A stretch of 64,000 nucleotides of DNA from Melastoma dodecandrum (Eukaryota > Streptophyta > Magnoliopsida > Myrtales > Melastomataceae). Location: assembly GCA_029817715.1 (NCBI GenBank), contig JARUPY010000085.1, forward strand, positions 4,092,001 through 4,156,000, read 5' to 3'. Below, piece after piece: positions 28,141 through 41,000 of the stretch. The position numbers and the translations under genes are program-made. The notes under the pieces were generated by a model. It saw nothing but the letters and a program-made list of their open reading frames with translations. It was not told the origin of the DNA and ran no database searches. Position 1 is the first letter of the stretch, and each line of letters starts with the position of its first letter.

Positions 28141-28464
28141 GAGGCGACTGCTCTACCCAGTACTGCCGGATGTCCGGGAGGTTTGGATCATGTGATCGCA
28201 ATATCGATCGTGATCCCACTTCTCGCAACTAGCTTTTAGCCGTAGATTGGTTCGAGATTTGGCTGAAGTAGAGATTCGATGCCACGAGGCTTGAGTCATT
28301 AATTGTGGTGTTGTTATTGCATCGCCGGGGTTAAACAAAGTTTTAATTCGCTATTTGCAACAGTAAAAACATCTTTTCCTTTATTACCTTCGCAAAATTG
28401 TGAAGTTGTTTATTGCCTCTTCTTCCAGTAATTTGAACAAATATTAAAAACCATGTTGTAGACA
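28141..28464. other. 3' region of the carboxypeptidase gene, no gene seen
   Basis: Likely 3' UTR and spacer before the tRNA gene. Nothing further is recognised. Confidence 0.4.
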
Positions 28465-28538
28465 GCTGGAATAGCTCAGTTGGCTAGAGCGTGTGGCTGT
28501 TAACCACAAGGTCGGAGGTTCAAGCCCTCCTTCTAGCG
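28465..28538 (+). tRNA. tRNA-Asn (anticodon GTT)
   Basis: The cloverleaf is complete. The acceptor stem GCTGGAA pairs with TTCTAGC (one G-T pair). The D arm is GCTCAGTTGGCTAGAGC. The anticodon stem TGTGG/CCACA encloses loop CTGTTAA with anticodon GTT (28499-28501). The T arm is GGAGG TTCAAGC CCTCC, and the discriminator base is G. No intron, and no encoded CCA, as expected for a plant nuclear tRNA gene. A short T run at 28557-28560 could end Pol III transcription. Confidence 0.96.
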
Positions 28539-28565
28539 ACTTCATCCTTTCTAACATTTTCCTAG

Positions 28566-28735
28566 CGAAATCAATCATTTGGTCCCTGTCCATCTCACTC
28601 TCATCCTCTAATTCCGCCTCCGATCTTATGCTTCTCCCTTTCCCTCTCACCCTCATCCTCTGATTCCGCCCCCTCCCAAAATCAATCATTTGATCTTCTC
28701 CTTCTCCCTTTCCCTCTCACTCTCATCCCCAGGTT
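28566..28735. repeat. Imperfect tandem duplication (period about 111 bp), pyrimidine-rich
   Basis: AAATCAATCATTTG appears at about 28568 and again at about 28679, and similar CTTCTCCCTTTCCCTCTCAC blocks follow near 28631 and 28702, separated by shared CTCATCCTCTRATTCCGCC text. The tract lies between the tRNA and the F-box gene and probably forms part of its 5' UTR or promoter. Confidence 0.5.
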
Positions 28736-29705
28736 CCTGTCACCCAATTCTAGGGCTTCCCCTTTTGTTCCTTCAATTCCTTCCTCCATTTTGATCGGGT
28801 AAATGCTCCCTTTCGTTGCAGTTTTATGCTCTTTGTTTCGTGGTGTTACGTCCTTCCAAAATTCGATTTTGATCACCTCATCTGACGTTATTCCGGGTTA
28901 GAATTCGGGGCATGCGACTATTTGGTAGATGGCTCTGTTGGTGCGAATATTGTGGTTTCGATCGTCATTTTTTTGTGTGGTTTTTACTGTGATCGTTGGG
29001 TTTTAGTTCGGCCAATATTTGGTTTTATCGTATCCGGTGATGGGGATGGAATCCCGGGGGAAGGGGAGTGTCTCCCCCAGGAGGGACAATTCTGGAATTG
29101 TTTTTATCTTCTGTCAAGATCTCGGCCATTGCCGCCGTGATGTTGTTTCTGGTGTTTTTATGATTTCTGAATGCTATTTCCTTTGTTGCTCGAAGTGGGT
29201 TTATGGGGCAGACAATGCTTCATGACATTCCGCTACTTCTTGGCGCCCCAGTCAGTCTGTGATTGGCTGAATACCGGATCTAGTGTGTTTCTCCTGTCAT
29301 GGCAGGGGGTGTTAATGTCTTTGTTAGGATTGATGGCACTATGGATGGATTACTCTCATGATTTGATAGCATGCCAGTGATTATTATGTTTCGAATAGTG
29401 ATTCCCATTCACAAAATTTGCCACAGACCTGCACTTCTAGGATTATAACATTGTAGGAATTAGAAGATGACCCAAACGGTTCCTCCTCATTGTCCATGTT
29501 CTTGGCTTGTTATTAGGAATTGCGATTTTCCTAGCTAGGAGTAGCAAAAGTATATGTACTAGCAAAATGGTGTAAATGTGTACTTCTTATGTCCAATTCC
29601 ATTATAGTTCTCCGGAATCCCAGACTTTCGGATTGGACTCGCCTCAATATTTGTTTGTGATTGCAGAATCGTGTTTTCTGGGGCTTTTGACGGTGGTTTT
29701 CCGCT
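28736..29705 (+). other. Probable 5' UTR with an intron for the F-box gene
   Basis: No coding homology. A GT donor in GATCGG|GTAAATGC near 28799 and a TTGTGATTGCAG acceptor ending at 29666 would define an intron of about 870 bp in the leader of the following F-box gene. T-rich composition across the stretch fits a plant intron. This is inference from splice-site strings only. Confidence 0.4.
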
Positions 29706-30464
29706 GTGGCCAGGATGCCAGACAATGAAGTTTTAAAGGCCGTTTTCCCTTTTCTGGATGGAATTGACCTCACGTCTTGCATGGCTGTTTGCAAGCAGTG
29801 GAGAGACATTGCTAGAGATGATTACCTTTGGAAGTGTCTCTGTGCTAGGAGATGGCCTTCCGCTTGTAAGCGTCCCACCCCACCTACTGTTTCATACTAC
29901 AAGTTATATCAGACTTTCTTCAAGCGGCGCCACCGGCGCACTCTTCTCCCGCCGAGGCTTTCCTTTGACCAGTTGGAATTCTTCATCGATATATGGGCTG
30001 AAGATAAGCTGATCTTCTCAGAGGTGGTTCCTGGGCCAGTTTTCCTGGTTGGAATAAGAGTCCCTCCGCCAGGGATCAGTGACATGCTCAAATTCCATCT
30101 CGAAGGAACTCAGTACAAGATGACTTTGCCTGTGGAGCCAAGGTTTAACGTGCCTTTATGTCAGAATGCGATGGTGTCAGTGCTCGTGAGGCGTAAGGAC
30201 TCCAACAGGGTCGCCTGCATAGTCAGCCGGTCATACTTCGACTACATAGATAGGACGGCGTACAGGGCCCTCGCGTTCGACTACCTGGAATTCTCGCCAA
30301 TGTACCCTTTCATATCTGATATAAGGGCATGGATATCCCTGCTATTTATGGATTACGGGAACGAAGGCATCGTGGACGTCTTCGGGGTGGAGATGGATTT
30401 CTGCGATGCCGCGAACTCGGAGGAAGAGGTACTTTGGCTATTGGACATGCTCGACTGGAAATGA
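29706..30464 (+). CDS. F-box protein (At5g39250-like)
   Basis: F-box proteins recruit targets to SCF ubiquitin ligases. This is a single-exon gene of 252 aa, or 249 aa from the second Met at 29715, which better matches relatives. The F-box occupies the first 45 residues (NEVLKAVFPFLDGIDLTSCM, VCKQWRDIARDDYLWKCLC). It is followed by a conserved plant-specific region: YYKLYQTFFKRRHRRTLLPP, LEFFIDIWAEDKLIFSEVVP, and the C-terminal block FGVEMDFCDAANSEEEVLWL ending LDMLDWK. No Kelch, LRR or FBA repeats are present, so the target is unknown. The C-terminus is intact. The long upstream gap is probably a UTR intron. Confidence 0.9.
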   Translation: MARMPDNEVLKAVFPFLDGIDLTSCMAVCKQWRDIARDDYLWKCLCARRWPSACKRPTPPTVSYYKLYQTFFKRRHRRTLLPPRLSFDQLEFFIDIWAEDKLIFSEVVPGPVFLVGIRVPPPGISDMLKFHLEGTQYKMTLPVEPRFNVPLCQNAMVSVLVRRKDSNRVACIVSRSYFDYIDRTAYRALAFDYLEFSPMYPFISDIRAWISLLFMDYGNEGIVDVFGVEMDFCDAANSEEEVLWLLDMLDWK

Positions 30465-30820
30465 CTGGAACCTGCATCTCCAATTCCAGGGGCTCGAACG
30501 TGCCTCTCGTGGGTATGAAATTACAATTATCTTTGTTCTGTGTAGGATTTTGTACAGCATGTTGTTGAACTCGTTTGTAAGTGGAGAGTCGAGCTGTTTG
30601 GTGAACTTCTGATGATGGCTGAAGTATGGGAAGTCAACCTTCCTATTTTATTTCTTTCGCGCTAAAATGACCATTTTACCCCTCATCTCTTGTCCGCCAC
30701 TTCCCATCTCCTCCACTTTTTCCTTTTTTATCCTTTTAGCATCGCGTTTCGTTCCGGAAGCACCGACGTACATAATATTTATTTATTTAATATATATATA
30801 TATATTTATATTTATATACT

Positions 30821-31751
30821 GACAAAATAGATCAGTTAATTTGTCAATTTATATTGTTTTAAAAGTTTTTAATTTGACCTTATTTCAATTTTATTTTTTA
30901 ATTTGGCCTTATTCATAACGGCGTTTGCGATTTCGCTGTTAGCGTTAAAAATATCGATATTTGACCTAATGAATTTGTCAACTTTACATTTTGGCCTAAC
31001 GTTTTAAAAGTTTCCAATTCGGCTTTAAATTAATTTTAATTTGAGGAGGAATTCAAGAACGGGAATAAAAGACCCATGAAAGCAAGAGTTTACCTCAGTG
31101 ACAACCGAACTATCATCCCCCGTCTTGTTTTCGGCTTTGCTTCTCTCTTTACCTTTGTCAATGTTGGCTGATATCTCCGTTATTAGGTTCATTTTCGAAT
31201 TGTGTAATGACTTAAGGGATTTACGTTTGGGTCGTGTGCAGTCTGCTTTTGCTTTAGTCATTGCCTTTTCTTCTCTCCTCAATGAACATATCTTGAAGCT
31301 TCGTTTCCTTTCCTTGTTTCGCGAGGGAAATCAAGTCGTTAGTAGAATAAGAGCCCGTGGGTCAATCATTCAGTACTGGATGGATACCTTTGCCTCTAAT
31401 CGGCGTAGGAATCAATAGCCCAGTTGTTATTGAGATAGATTTTTGCTTTCCTGGGTTTGTTTTGTTCATGTTCCTCGAATTTCTCCTCGAATTAAAATTG
31501 ATTTAAAGTCAAATTGAAAACTTTTGAAACGATATGCCAAAACGTAAAGTTGACAAATTATTTGGGCAAAATATCGATATTTTACTCTTAATTTATTTCA
31601 TTATTATTGCCAAACACGTATTAACAAACACCGTTACGAATATGGTCAAATTAAAAAGTAAAATTGAAATAAGGCTAAATTAAAAACTTTTGAAACGATA
31701 TTCCAAAACGTAAAGTTGGCAAATTGATTGGGCCAAATATCGATATTTTGC
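30821..31751. mobile_element. Non-autonomous element with long composite inverted repeats
   Basis: Arms of about 240-270 bp (approximately 30821-31060 and 31480-31751) are inverted copies of one another. Each arm contains two diverged units, both with AAATATCGATATTT, TTTGTCAACTTTACGTTTTGG-like and AAAAGTTTTTAATTTG strings. About 400 bp of unrelated sequence lies between, with no domain. Long AT-rich TIRs and no transposase suggest a MULE-type MITE or foldback element. No clear target duplication was found. It lies between the F-box and SCC2 genes, a few hundred bp before the SCC2 start. Confidence 0.6.
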
Positions 31752-32006
31752 TTATGTATACATTATATATATATTTTATATTTTTATATTTTTTATTTTG
31801 ATATATGATATAATTAGACAACATATATCTATTCTATAGATATATTTGTATGCATATTAATAATTGATTCGTGATTTTTAGGGCTCCGATTCGCTCTCTT
31901 CTAGAGTTTCGGGCACGCTAATCGAAGCAAACCCTAATCCTTAACCACCCCGATCCTACGATTTCCCCCGACGACTGCGGCCGGACTTCGCATTGCCGGC
32001 GTCGGC
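31752..32006 (+). promoter_or_regulatory. Proximal promoter / 5' UTR of SCC2
   Basis: A short AT-rich stretch runs into a C-rich leader (ACCCTAATCC, CCCCGATCC) before the ATG at 32007. No individual control motif is claimed. The transposon-derived repeat arm ends immediately upstream, so the SCC2 promoter is confined to about 250 bp or includes that element. Confidence 0.4.
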
Positions 32007-35000
32007 ATGGCGTACCTCGCTTCGTCCTCCGGCTCGGCGGCGCTTGGGAACTACTCCGGCATCGGTCTGTCGAACACCGTCTACTCCGACGTCGCGCCTT
32101 GCTTGCCCCTGCCTTCCCTCCCCTTGTTCTGCGGAGGCGCCCCCGATGCCGAAGAGGATGGGCGTAGCTCTAGGCTGTTGAGCGACTTCGATGTCCTAGC
32201 TCACTCTCACACGATCGCTGAACTTCTCAGGAATGCCGACGTCTCGTACCTGTGAGTAGTTGCTTAGCTCTAGACGTTACGATTGTGCCGGCTGGTTGTG
32301 TGACTTGTAAGTAGAAATGTTTGTTTTGAGTTCGACTTTCGGTGGAGTAGTTGTTTCTCGTGCTTCTTTCTTGCAGTAAATTTTTGTCGGCTCTAGATTT
32401 TAGAATTGTTCGTTTTTTCTAGTAAAATGCTAGTGTAAATGAAGTTTTTGTATTGTCTGGAAATTGTACAGCTTTTCTTTTGCAGCAGTTAATTTATATT
32501 TTTGTATTGATTCATCTGATATTTTTAGAAACTTGGTGATGCTACTGAAAAGTGTGTATTATAAAGTTTGATACTGACTTTGAGTGTATATTCAGTGGAA
32601 CTCTATCAAAGGGATGAAAAACTTTGGACACTGAGAAACTAATTACTGGTTTGAGGAACACTTGACTTCTAGTTCCCTATATCACATTGTTAAAATGATA
32701 TAATTTCCAACAGCCTAATCCATAACGAAGTTGTGGTTGGATCTAGGTTTAGTTGAATGTGGATGATTGAAATCGTATGTGCTGGGAGTACCTGCTCAAG
32801 GTTTTTGTAATACATTCGATAAGCCAAAAACAGCTGGCCAAATCTTTCAAGAAGTTATCCTAATTAGAGGTGGCCTTGGTTAAATTTTGCTTAATGAGTT
32901 GGATCATCATTCAATGCAACAGTGAATCAGAACATGGCAGATGCCATATGGGAGTCATGTGTAGATTCCAGTTCATAATGTGAATATGTGAGTGATGCTT
33001 TGTTACATTTGCTAAATGACAATGTCGTGCCAAATTTTCCCAGGGTGCTCTAATTAGTTAATGCTACTGGGATTCTCTTGGAACCAGCATCATTATTCAG
33101 AATTTCATTTACCTGTTGCTTTGGCCTGAATCATTTTTAGTGTTGCTAAAGTGGTCTTTGGGTAGCACTTCTCTTTTGTGGGATTGAGGAAATTTACCAC
33201 TTATAGGAAGGATGTATAAGGATAATACTTACGAGGTCTCTACACGAGGCTTTATTGTGGCAATGAAAACCTTCCTTTTCCCCATTTTTCTGAGGCTGAG
33301 GACTCTTGTCCCAAGCAAATCCTTCTTTGAGTTTAACCAAGACAAGGGAAGAAGGAATTGACCCTGTGAAGATTATCTTATTTCACGATTTTTACTTTGA
33401 TAGGATCCTTCAGGCAATATTTTCTAACGGATTGTGATTGTTGCTGCGACTGGAATGAAATGGAAGAATTTTTAAGTTTCGCGATTTTCCTTTTTTACTT
33501 ATCCATATTGGGACTTGTCTTGGGAGATATTTTCGTTTCATTATTTTCCTTGTTTGCTTTCCCATATTGGGACTTGTCTTGGGGTATTTACTCTGCCTAT
33601 CGATTGTTTGTCTTATTTGCTGTTCTTGTCCAGTCAATAAGTCTGTGTACACTTCCTGTATTCTTTAAGTAATCTTTTTTCTTTTTTAAATCTAATATAC
33701 CATAAAATAATTGGTCATGTGCCTTCAGCATTATTGCTCTGATGTCTTCATGTAGTCAATTGCATGGATTACAAGATTTGATATTAATTAGTTCAATATC
33801 TTGGAAATCTATTTATTTTTCTATGGCTATATGATCTTCTGATACCTTCCCTCTCCCTTCCTTGCTCTGCACTTGCGTGTCGTTGCAGGATTGTCTTCAG
33901 TGAGAGATTTCCTTATATAAGACGATTAATTCTCTATTTTCTGCTTCGTAATCCTGCAAATTTTTGTTCTGTTTTCAGAAATCTGAAGGAGAATGAGAAG
34001 GTAACTCTCAGCAGTTATATCGAGCCATCAGACCTTTATGAGGAAATTGTTCTTCGGAATCCTGATGCTTTTGAGTGCAACATTCCAGGTAAAAAAAGAG
34101 TAAACTGCTGTCTGCTTGCATATGGTATAAAATAGCGTAAGGGTAAATTTCACCTTCCAAAAAATAAATGGGATTTAATGCTATCATGGAATTGTTTGAC
34201 TTTTTCTTTGTTCTGTTGGGTCAGTGAGCCCCTTCTTATTTAATTTGCTGTTTGATTGTCCCCTCTCTTTCGGGTTAGATTGGAGCTAACTGCTGTTAGA
34301 AATAATTTGACATATTTTATGAAATCTACTGTCAATGAGATTGCATGATATGACTTGTGGACAGTAGCCTTTCATTATGCAAACACAAAAATTGCTGATG
34401 TGGGGACATTTTCTGTTTTGCATACTGGTTGAATTCTAACTTTTAAGTATCTAATGATTGTCTTTGGTGCATACTTCTTGGGACATTTCTCTCGAGGATT
34501 GCATTCTGCTGAGAGATCAATAGCAGATCCATTGTTTCTTTGCTTGTGTTTTGCATTGGTCTACTGTTCATTATTCTGAGATATCAAAAGCAGACCTACC
34601 GTTTCTTTACATTTTTGCTTTGGTCAATTGTTCATTGTTCTGAATTATCAGTAGCAGATCTTCCATTTCTTTGCTTATTGTTCATTGCATTGGTCAAGTT
34701 TCTCAGGTCATACCATGGAGCAGGTTTCCTCTGGCACAGTTTATGAATCAAAGCCTGTTCAACGGGCTAATCAATCTGAAGGTTATTCTGTGATGAAGCA
34801 GAATCATCATCAGGCACGCCCACTAGCAAATGTATGCTTGTTATTTTTAACTATGTTTATCAATTATTTATGAAAATCTCCATCGTGCATGTGCTTTATT
34901 GTACTTTAGATAATGATTGAAGCCTAATAAAGGACCTCATAAGTCAGGGATGATGTTGCTGTGCGTGTTATCCGCATTGATGCCCTGTTTGGGAAGTTGA

Positions 35001-38000
35001 ACATTCCTAGGGAGCAGTGTAGTTAAAAGCGCACTCAGGCGCGCCTTAAGCATGGCGGGTGAGGCTCCTGCGCCTGAACCAGCCATGGCCGAACGCCATT
35101 AGGGCGCGCACCTTGGCTTCAGGCGCTGGGCGCGTGTACAGCGCCACCAAGGCGTAACGGTCCTAAAAATTAAGAAAAAACCTCTCCTACTCAGGCCTAG
35201 CCAGACGACCCCCCCTCCTGCCCCCCTCGCCAGAAGCCTCCTACTCAGGTTCCCTGCGTTACCATCCCTCAGCCTCAACCCTACCTCCTTCCTGCTGATT
35301 ATAGAAGTTTTTGGGCTCTTCTCGTAAATTGATTGCCTTATTGAGGCACCAGTTTTTTTACAGTGTTTTGTTTTCAAGCTGTGTTTTCATGTGGGGAAGG
35401 TTGGTTCAATTGAATTATTGTCCTGTTTTAGGGAAAAATAGGCTATTGATTTACTGTTTGCTTGGCTATGAAGGTGGGGCTGGAAAAGGGGATTCATTAT
35501 TAACCAGCAGAATATGGCAACTGTTGCGAAAAGGCCTTCTTATTTTTTTCTTCTTTTAAGTTTTTAATGGCTACCTATAAGGTCTAAGGTCTGTGTTTTG
35601 TGCTGCGATCATTATTTACAAAGGTACTATATTTTCTTCTTTAGCGTTGGTGTCTTTATCACTAAGGTGCGCTTTGCGCCTCGGTTGCACGTTGGCCCCT
35701 TAACTACACTGCTGGGGAGGATGGATTTTTTTTTTTAAATTCCCTTATTTCGTGACTAGCAAAAGTCAGAAAGTTCCCATAATTTTCATTCCCCGTTAAT
35801 TTTCTTACCTTCCCCAGACACAGCAAAAGAGAATGTGTCTTGTTTCATTGTCGATTGCTGTTTAGTAACAGTATTGAATTGTTACTTGCAGGATATCTCT
35901 ACTCCTTCTAAAAAACCAAAGCTTCGGAAAAAAGTGCAGGAGGAGATCTCAGCAGTACCTGGACCTAGTGCTGACAATATTCGAGGTCAGGTCATTCAGA
36001 GAAGGTTGACTGTAACTAATTTTCCTGCTCATTTTCGGGCTACTAATTTCGGTCAATCCTCTCTTTAGATGATATCATTGGAAGGCTTGCTGAAATGTTG
36101 GAGGATTTTTGTAGCAGAGCTGAAATATCCGGAGATGATAGGGATGAAGCTGAGTGGCTAACAGTGCCCATTTCTGATCTCAGAATCCTTGTAAATGAGA
36201 TAATGTCGATTTATACAAAGAAGCTTCTAAATTTAGTTCCTGCAGATACTCTTTTCAGATTATTGAAGGTGCTAGATCACCAAATACATCGAGCAGAGGG
36301 GCTTTCTCTGGATCGATGTAACAATGTAAGGGGGATTGATGTTATTTGTGAAGATTCAGATTCTCAGTCTTTTAAAAGCTTTCTCGGTGTTGCTTGTGCT
36401 TCGGGTTTTTGGAGGTTATATTTTGTATCACGCTATTTTGATTAGCTTTATTTTTTCATTCCAGTCAGATCCAGAAGGAATTTCTCCCATTCTCTGTGCT
36501 CTGGAATCAATTCATATTATTCTGGCAGTGATGGCTCATGGTCAAATGCCCAAGCATCTCTACAGCGAGGAGGTACTCTGTTATTGTGTGACCCTGATTC
36601 ATGGAACTGTTCTCTTTATTTTTTATTCCCAGTCCTTTGATTCTCTTCTTATATCATCACGGGCAGATTATTGAAAGGATGCTGGAGTTCTCTAGGCATC
36701 AGATGATGGATGTTATGTGCATTTTTGATCCGTCATATCGTAATTTGCACCGACCAGTTGAGCAGGGAGTTCTTGAAGGTTGGCCATTTATGCTATAAGA
36801 ATGTTGATGAGGCCTTTAACATTTCTAGTTATAACATTTGGGCTAAAGCATTTGAAATAAAGAATTAAACCGAGAATTTGTTCTGTTTGGTTTCTCAGTC
36901 TAAATGGTCTGCTGCATTTCGCAGATTGATTCTCTGATTAGACATTAATCAGCGAGCCTTCAATTTTCGCATTTACTTTCTGATTAATGGGGCACCATTC
37001 TCTTTTAGGAAGTAATAGTGAATATTTTTTCTTCCATCTATTTCCATCAATTGCAGGTAATGACGATGACGATGTTGAGACTGATGTTGGTTTCAGCAAG
37101 AAGCGAGGTGTAATGAAAAATGTTAAAGCAAAGAAATTGGCAGAAAACAGGTGTTAGTGGGTTTTTTTTCCCTATCACCTTTTCATTATTTATTATAATT
37201 ACTAACTTTTTATCCACTCCATATTGATGTTTTTGTTTGATAGGGTCTCAGCAGTTGCCAGTACAGTGCTTCAGAAGCTATGCACTGTTCTAGATTTACT
37301 GAAAGATTTGTTGTTGACAGAAAAGCTGTCAGACAGTTGCATTTTGCAGCTGGTCAAGACTAATTTTACGACATTTGTAGTTGATAATGTCCAGCTCCTC
37401 CAGCTAAAAGCCATTGCGTTAATTAGTAGTGTGAGACTCCACATCCTAGACTTGAGTTTTTTCCACACATATCGTTCTCTTTGTCCTAAGCTGATTTTCG
37501 TTGGAATCAGATATTCTATGCGTATCCTCAGCACCGTACATATATCATGGATGAAATGCTTCAGATGCTTTGGAAACTACCCTCTGCGAAGCGAGCAGTT
37601 AGGGCCTATCATTTGCCTGATGAAGATCAAAGGCAGATTCAGATGATCACAGCTCTGCTGATACAATTGGTACAATATAGTGCAAACATTCCTGAAGTTT
37701 TAAGACATGCCGATGGTAATGCTATCATGGAAGTCCCTAATGATGCCGCCTATCTGAATAAGTGCCATGAAGCGGTTACTGAGGCATGCTGTCTTTTCTG
37801 GACACGTATTCTCCAGCGATTTGCGTCTGTAAAGAATCAGGATGCATCCGAGATAAAAGTAATCATGGAGAATCTCGTGGTGGATTTACTGACAACATTG
37901 AATTTGCCAGAATATCCAGCTTCAGCTCCTATTCTTGAGGTAGCAAGTGCACCATTTAACAAATAAGACACGGGAGAGCTCTCCCGATAAGTTACTTCTT

Positions 38001-41000
38001 TAAGATCACAAGAAAGTAGATTTTTGTTGCCAATTCAATTTACTGTTGGTTATTTGTTTGATGAGCGAACTGTTTTTTCTTTCCTTCCTTCAATTGGAAG
38101 TTGATCACCTTTGTTATTCTCCTCTTCATTCTTCTCCTTTTCTGGAATTTTAGGCCTTATGATTTGCCACAGGTCTTTTGTGTCCTACTACTTCAGAATG
38201 CTGGGCTGAAATCAAAGGACATATCCGCTCGCTCCATGGCCATTGACCTTCTTGGCTTAATTGCTGCTCACTTGAAGCAAGATGCTCTGATATGCAAGAG
38301 AGAAAAATTTTGGATATTGCAGGAACTAGCTGGAGGTGATGGTACTGAGGAACAGTGCCCTTTAGATGTATGCTCTGTTTGCCTTGATGGAAGGGTGACC
38401 AAATCGTTATATACTTGTCAAAGTTGTCAGAAGATGTTCCATGCTGATTGCATGACAATGAGTGAGCATGATGTTTCAATTGCTAGCTGGTCCTGTCAAT
38501 TTTGTGTTTGCAAGAGGCAGCTCTCTGTGTTACAGTCGTATTGCAGATCCCAGTACAAGGACAACAAGAAAAATAGTAATGCAAGAAATGCTGAACAATA
38601 TGGTCCAATAACAAATGTTGAGATATCTCAGCAACTGCTTCTCAATTACCTTCAGGAGTCCAGCTCGGTTGATGATGTTAATCTGTTTGTTCGGTGGTGG
38701 GTACATCCTCATTTCTTGTAAAATTTATTTTCCTTATGAAAGATCTAGAGATAATGAATGTATTATCATGCAGGTTTTACATGTGCCTTTGGTGCAAGGA
38801 TGATCCAAATAGTCAGCAAAGGTTTTACTATTATCTTGCCAGATTGAAGTCAAAGATGATAGTACGCAATTCTACTACCCTTTCCACATTGTTGAAGAGA
38901 GGATTGATCAAGAAGATTACTTTGGCCTTGGGTCGGAATAACTCATTTTCAAGAGGATTTGACAAGATTCTTCACATGCTTCTGGTTGGTACATCTCTTA
39001 GTTTTCTGGTTTGCAGTGAAATATATCGGTTTCGTAACTTTATTTGTTTGCAGGCTAGCTTGAAGGAGAACTCTCCTGTAATTAGAGCAAAGGCTTTAAG
39101 AGCGGTTCGTGATCTTATTTCTCTTGAAGTGTAACTTTTTATGTTAAATGACAATTGTGACTTGTTGAAATTCTGATAATTGAGTTTCAATTCAAACAGG
39201 TAAGCATAACTGTGGAGGCTGATCCAGAGGTTTTACGTGATAGACGAGTTCAATTAGCTGTTGAAGGACGGTTTTGTGACTCAGCCATATCAGTCAGAGA
39301 AGCCGCCTTGGAACTGGTTGGCCGTCATATTGCTTCACACCCTGATGTTGGTTTACAGGTTGACTTTGATGTTCATCATTATTTTTGGATAGATTGCTTT
39401 GTTTAGTTTACTTATATCTGACTTCTTCATGGAATATTAGTATTTTGAGAAGATTGCTGAGAGGATAAAGGACACAGGGGTCAGCGTTCGAAAACGAGCT
39501 ATTAAAATCATTAGGGACATGTGTGCTTCAAATGTGAATTTCTCAGAGTTCACCAGTGCGTGCATTGAGATCATTGTTCGCATAAGTGATGACGAGTCCA
39601 GCATTCAGGTAATTGAGAATTAAGAATTGCTTCTTGTAGAGGTGTAGCTCCATGCCAACTAGTTCATGATATATGCAGGCTCTTTTTCATTCATTTCACT
39701 GTAATAAATTTGTAGTGGCAATGCGGTGCTGATAGTGTTTCCCCTGAGTAGAAGCTTGAAGCAATTGCAATATTCTTGTTGCATGTCTATCTTCGCTCTT
39801 CCTATGAAATTTCAGACAGATAAATTTCTGGGCTAGAGAAGTAGCCCCAGCATGCAAAAGTGACAGTCACAAATACTTCTTTGGAGGACTGACTCTTTAT
39901 AACTTCTCTTTTCTTCAGGATCTTGTTTGCAAGACATTTTATGACTTCTGGTTTGAGGAACCGACTGTTTCACAGAGCAAATATTACAGTGATGGGAGTT
40001 CGGTTCCGTCAGAGCTGGCAAGAAAAACTGAGCAGATAGTTGAGATGTTAAGAAGGATGCCTAATTACCAACTTCTTGTAACCGTCATCAAGCGTAACTT
40101 GGCCCTTGATTTTTTTCCCCAGTCTGCAAAAGCTTCTGGGATCAGTCCGGTCCTACTCGCATCCGTTCGGCGGAGATGTGAGCTTATGTGCAAGTGCTTG
40201 CTAGAAAAGATTTTACAGGTATTTCCATCTCAGAGATAAGCCAGAACTCAGGCTTTTCAATGAGTAGAACGATATAAACTTTTTTATCAATTTTTAGGTG
40301 GAAGAGTCAAGTGATGAAGAAATTGAAATGAGATCACTTCCTTACGTGCTGGTTCTTCATGCTTTTTGTGTCGTGGATCCATCACTATGTGCACCGGCTT
40401 CTGATCCTTCTCAATTTTTGGTCACTCTGCAACCGTATCTGAAGAGCCAGGTTCTCCCTCTGCTTATGGTTGCAACATGAATATTGTGTGTGAGATCAAT
40501 GGACATGATTTATTACTGTAGCATTTTGTATCATCTACATTTCTCAAGACTACCTTCAATAGTGTAGCAATTTGGATCGTGGATTAGGCAAATCGGATTT
40601 TAGTTGATCAGTCTCGTATTGAGCGGGTGAATTATGCTAGAGATTGAACTGCAAAAGCATTTAATCACACCGAATAGGGGTTTCAGATGATAACAAATGT
40701 CTACATTTTTTTTGTCAACGGTAGCATGTTATGCTTTTTCCAGGTTTCATGATGTAATCGGTAGTTGTCTCTGGAAGGAAATCCGATAAATCACATGCTC
40801 TTCTAATTTGGCTTTTCTGTCTCAGACCGAAAACAGAGTGATTGCCCAGCTGGTGGAAAGTATCATATTCATAATTGATGCTGTCCTCCCTTTACTGAGG
40901 AAGTTGCCTCAAAGTGTTATGGAAGAGTTAGAACAAGATCTGAAAAACATGATTCTGCGGCACTCTTTCCTTACAGTCGTCCATGCCTGCATCAAGTAAA

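Noticed and set aside
30812..31760. 9-bp target duplication TTATATACT / TTATGTATA
   Set aside because: Only 6 of 9 bases agree, in AT-rich DNA where chance matches are common.
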